Source: Sphingomonas crocodyli
GTDB lineage: Bacteria; Pseudomonadota; Alphaproteobacteria; Sphingomonadales; Sphingomonadaceae
DNA: 64,000 bases
Direction: 5' to 3'
Assembly: GCF_004005865.1 (NCBI RefSeq)
Contig: NZ_SACN01000001.1
Location: 620,001 to 684,000, forward strand
Below are positions 8,986-17,247 of this stretch, one piece after another. Position numbers and translations under genes: made by a program. Below the pieces are notes generated by a model that worked only from the letters and a program-made list of their open reading frames with translations, made no database searches and was not told the DNA's origin. How positions within the stretch are numbered: the first letter of the stretch is position 1; the number at the start of each line of letters is the position of its first letter.

Positions 8986-10155
8986 ATGGCAACGACATGC
9001 GGGACGAATGATATCCTCTCAGCGCTTGTCGCTATTCGACGTGATTTGCATGCCTACCCAGAATTGGGTTTCAAGGAGCAGCGAACGGCGGCTCGCATCG
9101 CCGACTTCCTCGAACAGCTCGGTCTTGAGGTCCATCGGAATATCGGGACTACGGGCGTGGTTGGCGTGCTCAAAGTAGGCAATTCGTCGCGCAGCGTAGG
9201 CCTGCGCGCCGATATGGATGCCTTGCCAATACAAGAGATGACGGGGCTCGATTATGCGAGCCGCCATCCCAATGTCTTTCACGGCTGTGGTCATGATGGC
9301 CATGTCGCAATGCTGCTGGGCGCAGCCCAGGAGCTGGCAGACAAGCGGGACTTTGACGGTACGGTCAATTTCATCTTCCAGCCGGCAGAGGAGGGGCTGG
9401 GTGGTGCAAGGGCCATGATTGAGGATGGCCTTTTCCAGCGCTTCCCATGTGATCGCGTCTTTGGAATCCATAATTGGCCGGGATTGCCGGAAGGCGTGGT
9501 GGCGACCCGCCCCGGCCCGATCATGGCGGCAGCCGATAAATTTGAGATCCTCATCGAAGGGAAGGGGGGGCATGCAGCGCAGCCCGAAACCGCCTCCGAT
9601 GTCGTAGCGGCCGCAGCTCAGCTCGCTCTCCAACTCAAGACATTGGTGGCACGTTGCGCATCGCCATCTGCAATGGCTGTTCTATCGGTTACGCGGATCT
9701 CGGCGGGCCATACGCACAATGTACTCCCGGCCTCAGCTATTGTCGGCGGGACTGTGCGGACATTTGATGCGGATGTTCAGGATCGCATTGAGGCTGAGCT
9801 GCGGCAAGCGGCGGACGGCATCGCCATGATGACCGGGACCCGAGCTACAATTGACTATGACCGCTATTATCCAGCCACCATCAATGACCCCGAAGCTGCC
9901 AATGATGTGATGACGGCGCTTAACGGCGTTTGTTCGGCACAGATTGCGCAAGCTCCCGCTCTCACATCGGAAGATTTTGCGTTCATGCTGCAGGCTTGCA
10001 AGGGTGCCTATCTTTGGCTCGGTCAAGCACCCGTCTCGGGAGCGGCTGCCGTGCCGCTCCATCATCCCGGTTACGATTTCAACGATGCCATATTGCCTCA
10101 TGGTATCGCGGTGAACGTCGCTCTCGCGCGGCATACGCTCGGCACGGGACAGTAG
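8986..10155 (+). CDS. M20 metallo-amidohydrolase (hippurate/N-acyl-amino-acid hydrolase type)
   Basis: The 389 residues from the ATG at 8986 (GGAAAGG 8 bases upstream; an earlier frame-open GTG at 8944 lacks a ribosome-binding site) match the M20D family. Visible motifs are GLRADMDALPIQE (72-84), HGCGHDGH (99-106), the QPAEEG segment with the catalytic and metal Glu (132-137), HNWPG (162-166) and SEDFAF near the C-terminus. Members hydrolyse N-acyl amino acids such as hippurate or indole-acetyl conjugates with two divalent metals, releasing the acid and the amino acid. It is transcribed alone, divergent from the DMFase-like gene. In context it could release an amino acid from an amide-linked intermediate; the substrate is not determinable. 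Confidence 0.88.
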   Translation: MATTCGTNDILSALVAIRRDLHAYPELGFKEQRTAARIADFLEQLGLEVHRNIGTTGVVGVLKVGNSSRSVGLRADMDALPIQEMTGLDYASRHPNVFHGCGHDGHVAMLLGAAQELADKRDFDGTVNFIFQPAEEGLGGARAMIEDGLFQRFPCDRVFGIHNWPGLPEGVVATRPGPIMAAADKFEILIEGKGGHAAQPETASDVVAAAAQLALQLKTLVARCASPSAMAVLSVTRISAGHTHNVLPASAIVGGTVRTFDADVQDRIEAELRQAADGIAMMTGTRATIDYDRYYPATINDPEAANDVMTALNGVCSAQIAQAPALTSEDFAFMLQACKGAYLWLGQAPVSGAAAVPLHHPGYDFNDAILPHGIAVNVALARHTLGTGQ

Positions 10156-10303
10156 ATTTTTCGGCGATGGGGGCAGCGCGATCACGTCGGTGCCTCCCGA
10201 TCATTGAGGCTTCGGCGTCAGGGCCGTTTCATTCTAGCGCTCGTTGAGTGCTTCAAGCCGGCTTGTGGCGATCGCGCTTACGCCAGCAGCCCTAGAAGAG
10301 AAG

Positions 10304-10337
10304 CTGTCCAGCCCGGCACACAGGCGAGGCTGGACAG
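10304..10337 (-). terminator. Hairpin after TonB receptor 1
   Basis: CTGTCCAGCC (10304-10313) pairs perfectly with GGCTGGACAG (10328-10337). It lies 6 bases beyond the stop of the minus-strand receptor gene. The minus strand continues with a short pyrimidine-rich run, so it may terminate the receptor transcript. Confidence 0.6.
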
Positions 10338-10343
10338 GCGAGA

Positions 10344-12620
10344 TTAGAACGACTTGCTAAACGACATGCCGATCGTGCGCGGAGCAATGCTCGTCGCACG
10401 AATAGCGGTGGGACCGCCGTTCAGCGTGGTGTTGTCGATGCGCAGGATGCCAACCTTATCGAACAGGTTGGTCACAAACGCGTCGACATGCCAACCGGCA
10501 TCCTCATTCCCGATCCCGATCTTGGCGCCCACGGTCGCAAAGCCAGGGACACGCTGCGTCGCGGCGTCGGTACGACGGAAGAACATCCACTGGGTCGACT
10601 GATACGAGACGTCCGCTCGAACAATGCCCTGTAGGCTGGAGGAGACGTCCCAGTCATATTGGGCCGCGGCTTGTGCGGTCGTCCGCGGGGTGCGCGGAAC
10701 ATTGTCATCCTTCAACCCTGCGCCCGTAATCGTGAAGCCGCCAGGGACGTTCTGGTTCCCCTTGAGCTTGCTCACAATGTAGGAGCCCGACGCCGTCAGA
10801 GTCAGGCCTCGCACCGGGCGGATCGCCAGATCACCTTCGATACCGTCGACGCCGACCGTGCCCGCGTTGGTGACGATATTGAAGATACCGCTGGGGTCAA
10901 AACCGGTCGACTGGAGGTTTTTCCAATCGATGTGGAAGATATCGAAATTGGCCGTAATCGCGTGATCGAGCCAGCTCGACTTCACACCGGCTTCGTAGTT
11001 CCACATGCTGTCGCCCTTATAAGGGACGAGCGCGGCGGGAAGGCCCAAGGCTTGGTTTGCGCCACCCGGACGGAACCCGCTCGAAGCAAGCGCATAAACG
11101 AGCAAGTCTGGCGTCGCCTGATAGGAGACGTTGAACTTGTACAGCCAACCATTGTCTGAGCCTTTGCCTTCCGAATAAGGCGAAGGACGTATGTTGATGC
11201 GGGTGAGACCGATCGGGATCGAGCCGCCGACCGTCACCTTATAGTCGTAGTAGCGAGCGCCCGCATTCAGGGTCAGTGCGTCGAAGAGTTTGTAAGAGAG
11301 GTCGGCATAGCCGGCGGTTTGTTCCAGACGGCTATTGATACGCCGATCGTAGATCAGCGTGCCGGCCGCAACCGTCGCCGGAAACACGACCTCGCCGGTG
11401 GTGGCATCGGCAGCCTTGATCAGGCTGCTGCTGGTTTCTTCACGCAGCGAGTGGAAGCCACCAACGGTCCACTGAAGCGGGCTTTCGGTCGTGCTCGATG
11501 CACGCAGTTCCTGTGTTTCGGACCTCACGCGCTGGCGCACGACGTTTACGAGCGGCGCGCCTGGATAGAAGCGGTTGAGAAAGTCAGACGAATCCCAGTT
11601 ATAGCCGCGATTGCGGCGAAGCCAGGACACGTTGCCAACGATCGCGAAGTCGTCGAGATCCCATTTGAGATTGCCGGTGTAGAGGCGCAGCTTGTCGCTC
11701 TGCGGCTGTGTCGACCGGAGCGGCTGAACATAAGCAGGCCCAGTCCCGTCGCGATACGTGTTATACCGCCAATTGGCATTGTTACCTGTCGCATCCTGAA
11801 TGACGGCCATGCCGTCTAGCGTCAGATTTTCCATCGGCTGGAAACGCAGCATCGCCCGTCCGCCGCGGCTCTTGGTCGTGTTGAGGTTCTTCTTGCCCAG
11901 GACCGGATAATCAACCCAGCCGGGCGCGTCGGTGTAGAAGCCAACGACGCGAACAGCGAGGATATCCTTTACCAGCGGCGTGTTGACGACGCCTTGGACT
12001 TCGTAGCCCGTACCGCCATGATCAACGGTCATTGCTTGGCCGGCGACCTTGCCCTCATAATCGGTGAGATTGGGGTTGTTGAACAGCAAGCGAACCGTGC
12101 CGGCCATCGAGCTCGAACCATAAAGCGTGCCCTGTGGGCCACGCAAAACTTCAACGCGCTCAACATCGAACAAGCGAACATTGGGGGTGGCTTCGCCGGC
12201 GTCGTTGTTGTTGCCGAGCGGGCTGGTGAGCGGAGTTTCGCCATAATAGAGGCCGACCGTCGGTTCGCCTGCAGCCTGAATGTTGCGCAACACGATGCGG
12301 CTGCCACCATCCGAATTGGCTGCAAAAGTTAGGCCCGGAGCCACCTTCACGAGATCGGTGCTGTCCGAAATATTAGCGTTGGAGAGCGTGTCACCGCGCA
12401 CAGCTGTGATCGAGAGAGGAGTCTTCTGCAGCGTGGTGTCGCGCCGCAGCGCGGTCACGACGATGTCACCAACTTCCTGGGCGTCTGCCGGCTGCTGGGT
12501 TGTAGCGGTTTGTGCGCCGGCAGCGCTCGCCGCGCTTAGAACCACCATACAGCTACTGACCATCAACGCGCGGCGAATACCCCCGCTCGCTCGCGCTTTG
12601 GAAAATGCGATATTCATCAT
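10344..12620 (-). CDS. TonB-dependent outer-membrane receptor 1
   Basis: The protein has about 758 residues from the ATG at 12620, which is preceded by GAGGGGG at good spacing. Earlier in-frame ATGs at 12638, 12644 and 12665 are possible. A signal peptide ends near GAQT, followed by the TonB-box-like region GDIVVTALRRDTTLQ, a plug domain (RNIQAAGEP, VEVLRGPQGTLYGSSSMAGTVR) and a beta barrel ending in Phe (SFSKSF). Such receptors in sphingomonads import aromatic or oligomeric substrates using the proton motive force through TonB-ExbBD. It is divergent from hydantoinase pair 2 across about 400 bases, so it probably supplies that pathway. Substrate unknown. Confidence 0.92.
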   Translation of the reverse strand: MMNIAFSKARASGGIRRALMVSSCMVVLSAASAAGAQTATTQQPADAQEVGDIVVTALRRDTTLQKTPLSITAVRGDTLSNANISDSTDLVKVAPGLTFAANSDGGSRIVLRNIQAAGEPTVGLYYGETPLTSPLGNNNDAGEATPNVRLFDVERVEVLRGPQGTLYGSSSMAGTVRLLFNNPNLTDYEGKVAGQAMTVDHGGTGYEVQGVVNTPLVKDILAVRVVGFYTDAPGWVDYPVLGKKNLNTTKSRGGRAMLRFQPMENLTLDGMAVIQDATGNNANWRYNTYRDGTGPAYVQPLRSTQPQSDKLRLYTGNLKWDLDDFAIVGNVSWLRRNRGYNWDSSDFLNRFYPGAPLVNVVRQRVRSETQELRASSTTESPLQWTVGGFHSLREETSSSLIKAADATTGEVVFPATVAAGTLIYDRRINSRLEQTAGYADLSYKLFDALTLNAGARYYDYKVTVGGSIPIGLTRINIRPSPYSEGKGSDNGWLYKFNVSYQATPDLLVYALASSGFRPGGANQALGLPAALVPYKGDSMWNYEAGVKSSWLDHAITANFDIFHIDWKNLQSTGFDPSGIFNIVTNAGTVGVDGIEGDLAIRPVRGLTLTASGSYIVSKLKGNQNVPGGFTITGAGLKDDNVPRTPRTTAQAAAQYDWDVSSSLQGIVRADVSYQSTQWMFFRRTDAATQRVPGFATVGAKIGIGNEDAGWHVDAFVTNLFDKVGILRIDNTTLNGGPTAIRATSIAPRTIGMSFSKSF

Positions 12621-13017
12621 TTTCGCCCCCTCATTCATTTTCATGCCCTCGCACCTGCAGGCCAATCCTACGTGGCTGCTTCGGGCTCCCTGTCCAACTC
12701 ACTGTTTTACATCATTTTTGATCGGAAATTGCCGTGAGTCGGATCGAAGAAGATTACACCTGATATTTGAAGGCGCAATAAGCAAGTTCAAGATACTGAT
12801 GTATGGAGTTCAATCTATCGTGCCCTGCCATCATATAATGTGGGGTGCCGGCAACGGAAAAATATCGGTACCAAGTGCCGGGCATTGGGAGAAAGCGGGT
12901 TTGCGATGAGCGGGAGGTCGTAAAACGGCGCTTGCAATTTTGCTCAATATATTGAAATTCTCCGTCACGAGTTGTGCGTTCTGGCAACGCAGGGGCCTTG
13001 GGATGTGGGATTGAATC
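12621..13017. other. Divergent promoter region, TonB receptor 1 / hydantoinase pair 2
   Basis: About 400 bases hold the two divergent promoters and the palindromic element at 12930-12966. A minus-strand frame around 12754-12987 has no recognisable features and I do not call it. No RNA gene is visible. Confidence 0.55.
12930..12966. promoter_or_regulatory. Palindromic element TCAATATATTGA upstream of pair 2
   Basis: A perfect 12-base palindrome TCAATATATTGA (12944-12955) is flanked by GCTTGCAA on the left and AATT then CCGTCA on the right. The flanks and right half recur at 7012-7042. It is 52 bases upstream of the HyuA start at 13018, a suitable place for an operator or activator site. The binding protein is not evident in the window. 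Confidence 0.5.
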
Positions 13018-15060
13018 ATGGGCTTTCGAGTAGGTGTGGACGTTGGTGGATCGTTCACGGACTTCGCCATTTTGGATGAGAGCGACCAGTCGGTGAGGAC
13101 GTTGAAAGTGCTTTCGCGCCCCGATGAGCCGGGGGCCGAGGTGATCAAGGGGCTGACGACGATCGAGGCCGAATATGGGATCAGCCCTTCTGATATCTCA
13201 TATTTCACTCATGGGACCACAGTCGGCGTCAACACCGTTATTCAGCGCAACGGCATCAAGCTGGCGCTGTTCGCCACTCGAAACTTTGAGGATGTGCTTG
13301 AGCTTGCGCGTCTTAAAATTCCGCAGATCCACAACCTATTGTCGAAGCGGCCCGAGCCGCTGATCTCACGTGACAGGGTATTTTCAATCGACGAGCGTAT
13401 GGGCCCCGATGGGCACCCCTTGCTCGCGGTTGATCGAGGAAGTGTCGAGCAGGCGCTTGCAGCCGCGCGCGCAGCAGGCTGCGAAGGGGCGGTCGTTTCA
13501 CTGCTCCACTCCTACCGCAATCCCGCACACGAAGCAGAGGTGAAGGCGATCGCTGCTGAGCTTGTGCCAGATTTCCCGATTTTCCCGACGGCTGAGATCT
13601 GGCCGATCATTCGTGAATATGAGCGGACGATCACCGCCACCATCAGTGGATATGTTCAGCCCAAGGTCGAACATTATCTAACGCGGTTCGAGCAGGCGCT
13701 CGAAGGTCTTGGGGTCGTTCCCAAGCCGCGCATCACGCGTTCTAATGGCGGAGTGATGAGCGTAGCTCAGGCCAAGACCCAATGTGTCCAGATGATCCTG
13801 TCCGGCACAGCCTCGGGTGTCATCGGCGCCAGCTATCTCGCAAAGACATGCGGTTTTCCTGCCGTGATGAGCTTCGACGTTGGTGGGACCAGCGCTGACG
13901 TCGCAGTGATCGTCGATGGTCAGCCGCAATATGGCGTGGGAGAGTTGATCGGCGATTTCCAGATCCACGTGCCCACCGTTTCGGTCAGTTCCATTGGCCA
14001 GGGTGGGGGCTCGATTGCTTGGCTCGATGAGCTTGGCATTCTCAAAGTCGGCCCCGACAGCGCGGGATCGCGACCTGGTCCTGCTTGCTTTGGGCGGGGC
14101 GGCGAGCGTCCTACTCTTACGGATGCTTTTGCAGCGACCGGTTTCGTTGGCCATTCTGACCTTGGCTATAATGCGATCAGTGTCGACCGATCGCTTGCCG
14201 AGAAGGCGATCGACACAGTGGCCCGCCCCCTGGGGCTTTCGGTGCAGGAGGCTGCCGAGCAGATCATCCGCGTCGCAGTGTCCGGCATGTACACCGATAC
14301 AAGCGGGCTTGTGTCCCGCTTTGGCGTAGATCCGCGGGACTTCTATTTTCTTGCCTTCGGTGGCGCAGGACCAATGACGGCCTGCTTCCTCGCGCGCGAA
14401 CTCAATATGAAGGGCGTGATTGTGCCACCCACGCCTGGCGTGCTCAGCGCCCTGGGCGGATTGATCGCGGACCTTCGCAGCGATTTCATCAAGACGCTCT
14501 ATGAGGATCTTGAGGCTGGCATCGAAGACTCCCTTCGCGCAGCTTATGATGATCTGCGGACCCGAGCGATTGGATGGTTGCGCGATGATCAGGGCTATGA
14601 AGATGCGCCTGTCATCAGCTGCTCGGCGGACATGCGCTATCGTGGCCAGTCATTCGAGATTGAGACGCCCATTGAGGCGACTTGGATTGAGGCAGGTGAT
14701 CTCGAGGCGATCGCCAGTGCTTTCCACGATCGTCATCAGCAGCTGTTCGATCACCAAGACCGCACAGCGCCGGTGCAGCTCATCAGCCTGAAGCTCGTCA
14801 TTTCGGGAGCGACGCCTAAGCCGACCTTCCCAGAGCAGGAGAAAAGGACCGGGCAAGCGCCTGTTGCGCGACACGTGCCTGTTTTCCTGGGTGGCTCAGA
14901 GGTCCAGGTGCCGCTCTATAATCGCACAGACCTTTTCTATGGCGCGGCTTTTACCGGCCCTGCAATCGTCGCTCAAGCGGACTGCACCACCTGCATTCCG
15001 GGCGGTTTCGACATCGAAGTCGACCGCTTCGGCAACCTTATCATCGCGTCGAAGTCGTAG
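13018..15060 (+). CDS. Hydantoinase A / oxoprolinase family, pair 2
   Basis: The protein has 680 residues. The ATPase motifs are clear: VDVGGSFTDFAI (about 7-18), FDVGGTSADVAV in the middle and FGGAGPM further on, with GPDSAGSRPGPACFGRGG between them. Together with the next gene it forms the ATP-dependent HyuAB-type complex that opens cyclic amides, or alternatively an acetone/acetophenone-carboxylase-like enzyme, whose subunits share this fold. It is the first gene of an operon closed by a strong terminator after HyuB, and is divergent from TonB receptor 1. It differs from pairs 1 and 3 enough that it is not a recent duplicate. Confidence 0.93.
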   Translation: MGFRVGVDVGGSFTDFAILDESDQSVRTLKVLSRPDEPGAEVIKGLTTIEAEYGISPSDISYFTHGTTVGVNTVIQRNGIKLALFATRNFEDVLELARLKIPQIHNLLSKRPEPLISRDRVFSIDERMGPDGHPLLAVDRGSVEQALAAARAAGCEGAVVSLLHSYRNPAHEAEVKAIAAELVPDFPIFPTAEIWPIIREYERTITATISGYVQPKVEHYLTRFEQALEGLGVVPKPRITRSNGGVMSVAQAKTQCVQMILSGTASGVIGASYLAKTCGFPAVMSFDVGGTSADVAVIVDGQPQYGVGELIGDFQIHVPTVSVSSIGQGGGSIAWLDELGILKVGPDSAGSRPGPACFGRGGERPTLTDAFAATGFVGHSDLGYNAISVDRSLAEKAIDTVARPLGLSVQEAAEQIIRVAVSGMYTDTSGLVSRFGVDPRDFYFLAFGGAGPMTACFLARELNMKGVIVPPTPGVLSALGGLIADLRSDFIKTLYEDLEAGIEDSLRAAYDDLRTRAIGWLRDDQGYEDAPVISCSADMRYRGQSFEIETPIEATWIEAGDLEAIASAFHDRHQQLFDHQDRTAPVQLISLKLVISGATPKPTFPEQEKRTGQAPVARHVPVFLGGSEVQVPLYNRTDLFYGAAFTGPAIVAQADCTTCIPGGFDIEVDRFGNLIIASKS

Positions 15061-15072
15061 GAGCTGCGCGAA

Positions 15073-17058
15073 ATGGCTATCAGCGGACAAAATCTCCAAA
15101 TCCTGATGAACCATTGTGCTGCAGCAGCGGATGCGATGGCATTCACCTTGCTTCGGACAGCCCACTCCACCTTCATCAAAGAAACCGAGGATTTCTCCTG
15201 CACAATCCTGTCGGCTGATGGCCACGCAATTGCGTCGCCGCACAGCTTTGGTGCGCCATGGTATAGCGGTATCGATTACAGCCCGATGCTCGACCTCATC
15301 CCGTCCTACAAGCCGGGTGATATCTGCATCTCGAACGATCCCTATAGTGGACATGTCGCAACGCACACGCCGGACATCCACATTTGGAAACCGGTTTTCT
15401 ACAAGGGCGAGCTTGCCTGCTTTGTTGCGGGCCATATCCATAACACAGACGTCGGCGGGGCCGTACCTGCATCCCTGTCCCGTTCGCTGAGCGAAATTGT
15501 CCAGGAGGGACTTCGGATCCCGCCCGTTAAGATCGTGTCAGCCGGTCTTCTCAACGAAGAGCTGGCGGCTCTGATGCAGCGGAACGTCCGCGCACCCGAT
15601 CAGAATTGGGGGGACTTCAAGGCTCAGCTCGCCTCGGTCAATATCGGTGAGCGCAAGATGGTCGAAATCATCGACCGCTTTGGCCTGGATGATTTCCGCA
15701 CCGGAACAGCTGCGATCCTGGACTATGCCCACGCGCAGGCGCGGCGGGTGATCCAGACCATCCCGAACGGCGAATATTTCTTCAGTGACTATGCCGACGA
15801 TGATGGCGCGAGCGAAAATCCATGCCGCATTGCGCTAACTTTGCGCGTCGAAGATGATGCGGTTGAGTTCGATTATACCGGTAGCGACCCGCAGCTCTCC
15901 TCGTCGCTGAACATGCCCACGGGCGGCTTGGAGCGTCACCCTCTGGCGCTCGTCGGGCTGACCTTCGTGCTGTCCACGTTGAGCCCCGGCATTTTGCTGA
16001 ACGCCGGGACGCTACGCGCGGCTCGCGCGATCTTGCCCCAGGGCACGGTCGTCAATTGTGAGCCGCCTGCTGCGGTAGGTATGCGATCGCTGACCTGCAC
16101 AGTGATGCAAAGCGCAGCATTTGGAGCCTTCGCGCAAGCGCTTCCAGAACTCCTGCCGGCCGCAGCCGCAGGGGGGATTGCCATCGTCAACGTGAAGACG
16201 TTTGACCGGCACAGCATGCCGGTCATGGCATCGCTCGGCCCCGTTGGCGGCGGTGGTGGCGGTATGCCGGCTGGCGACGGCGCTGAAGGCTGTGGAGGTT
16301 ATACGGCCTTTTTGCGCAATACGCCCGTCGAGATCATCGAGGTCGAAGTGCCAGTCCGCATGAAGCGTTATGGGCTGTGGCCGGATACGGGCGGCCCTGG
16401 TCGTTATCGCGGCGGACTAGCCTCGGTCATGGAGTTCGAGGTCACATCCCCCAACACCGTTGTCACCTCGCGTAGCCGCGATCGATCTTTGTTTTCGGCC
16501 TGGGGGCTGGCCGGCGGTCAAGCTGGCACGACCGCGCTCTTCCTAAAAAACCCGGGCACCGGAAAAGAGCGAAGCCTGGGCAATATCGATTTCGTCAATT
16601 GTGAGCCGGGTGACGTCATTCGCATGATTGGCCCCGGGGCGGGTGGTTATGGCGATCCTCTGACCCGAGATCCCGCATTGGTCGTTCGCGACGTGCAGTG
16701 CGGGTTTGTGTCGGCTGAAAATGCCAAAATCCAATATGGCGTGATCTTGAGCGACAATGGGTTCGATCCGGTCGCGACTGAGGCTCATCGAGCCAATTTG
16801 GTCTCTACGCGAGCCAATGGATTCTTCGACCTTGGCGCCTTCCGAGACAGGTTCGAGACGACGTGGACCACAGAGCGTTATGGGCTGCTGACCGAGCTTC
16901 TGTCGTCGGTCCCGACCTTATGGCGCCAATTCCTCAAAGATCAGGTTTTCACGGCCGTCGCCGAAGGGCGCTTCGCCGAGAACGGCACTGCAAGGCAAAT
17001 GCGGGCGCTCAAGGATGATCTGATCGAGCGCTACCCCTTCATCGTCAAGGCCGCTTAG
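15073..17058 (+). CDS. Hydantoinase B / oxoprolinase family, pair 2 (long form)
   Basis: This 661-residue HyuB family member has the block SNDPYSGHVATHTPDI in its first quarter and the glycine-rich GAGGYGDPLTRDP region near residue 525. It carries roughly 120 extra residues beyond that glycine-rich block, which is where the other two HyuB proteins of the window end soon after. The extension is mainly charged and helical-looking, with no motif I recognise. It starts 12 bases after the HyuA stop, and a classical terminator follows it. The long tail suggests a different subfamily (N-methylhydantoinase or carboxylase-like) and so a different substrate from pairs 1 and 3. Confidence 0.92.
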   Translation: MAISGQNLQILMNHCAAAADAMAFTLLRTAHSTFIKETEDFSCTILSADGHAIASPHSFGAPWYSGIDYSPMLDLIPSYKPGDICISNDPYSGHVATHTPDIHIWKPVFYKGELACFVAGHIHNTDVGGAVPASLSRSLSEIVQEGLRIPPVKIVSAGLLNEELAALMQRNVRAPDQNWGDFKAQLASVNIGERKMVEIIDRFGLDDFRTGTAAILDYAHAQARRVIQTIPNGEYFFSDYADDDGASENPCRIALTLRVEDDAVEFDYTGSDPQLSSSLNMPTGGLERHPLALVGLTFVLSTLSPGILLNAGTLRAARAILPQGTVVNCEPPAAVGMRSLTCTVMQSAAFGAFAQALPELLPAAAAGGIAIVNVKTFDRHSMPVMASLGPVGGGGGGMPAGDGAEGCGGYTAFLRNTPVEIIEVEVPVRMKRYGLWPDTGGPGRYRGGLASVMEFEVTSPNTVVTSRSRDRSLFSAWGLAGGQAGTTALFLKNPGTGKERSLGNIDFVNCEPGDVIRMIGPGAGGYGDPLTRDPALVVRDVQCGFVSAENAKIQYGVILSDNGFDPVATEAHRANLVSTRANGFFDLGAFRDRFETTWTTERYGLLTELLSSVPTLWRQFLKDQVFTAVAEGRFAENGTARQMRALKDDLIERYPFIVKAA

Positions 17059-17069
17059 GTCCGGGGCTG

Positions 17070-17129
17070 CCCCGATCCTCCGTGCTCTTCGTCATGCGGG
17101 TGGCGAGCGCGGAGGATCGGGGTCTTTTT
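17070..17129 (+). terminator. Rho-independent terminator after hydantoinase pair 2
   Basis: CCCCGATCCTCCG (17070-17082) pairs perfectly with CGGAGGATCGGGG (17110-17122), and TCTTTTT follows directly. The 13-bp stem with a long 27-base loop and T-run is the clearest intrinsic terminator in the window. It separates pair 2 from the aspartase gene. Confidence 0.88.
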
Positions 17130-17247
17130 GACGCTTCACTCACCAATATGTGCGGTGCGCCGGGCACGATTGATGTGCCTAGCAGCAGTGCGCTCGCCTT
17201 GAGCCTGATCCTCGGGCGGCGGGAACTCTATCGGATAGGAGCAAGCC

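Noticed and set aside
12754..12987. Minus-strand frame in the divergent promoter region of TonB receptor 1
   Set aside because: No family resemblance, no ribosome-binding site, and it covers the palindromic element, which fits a regulatory region better.
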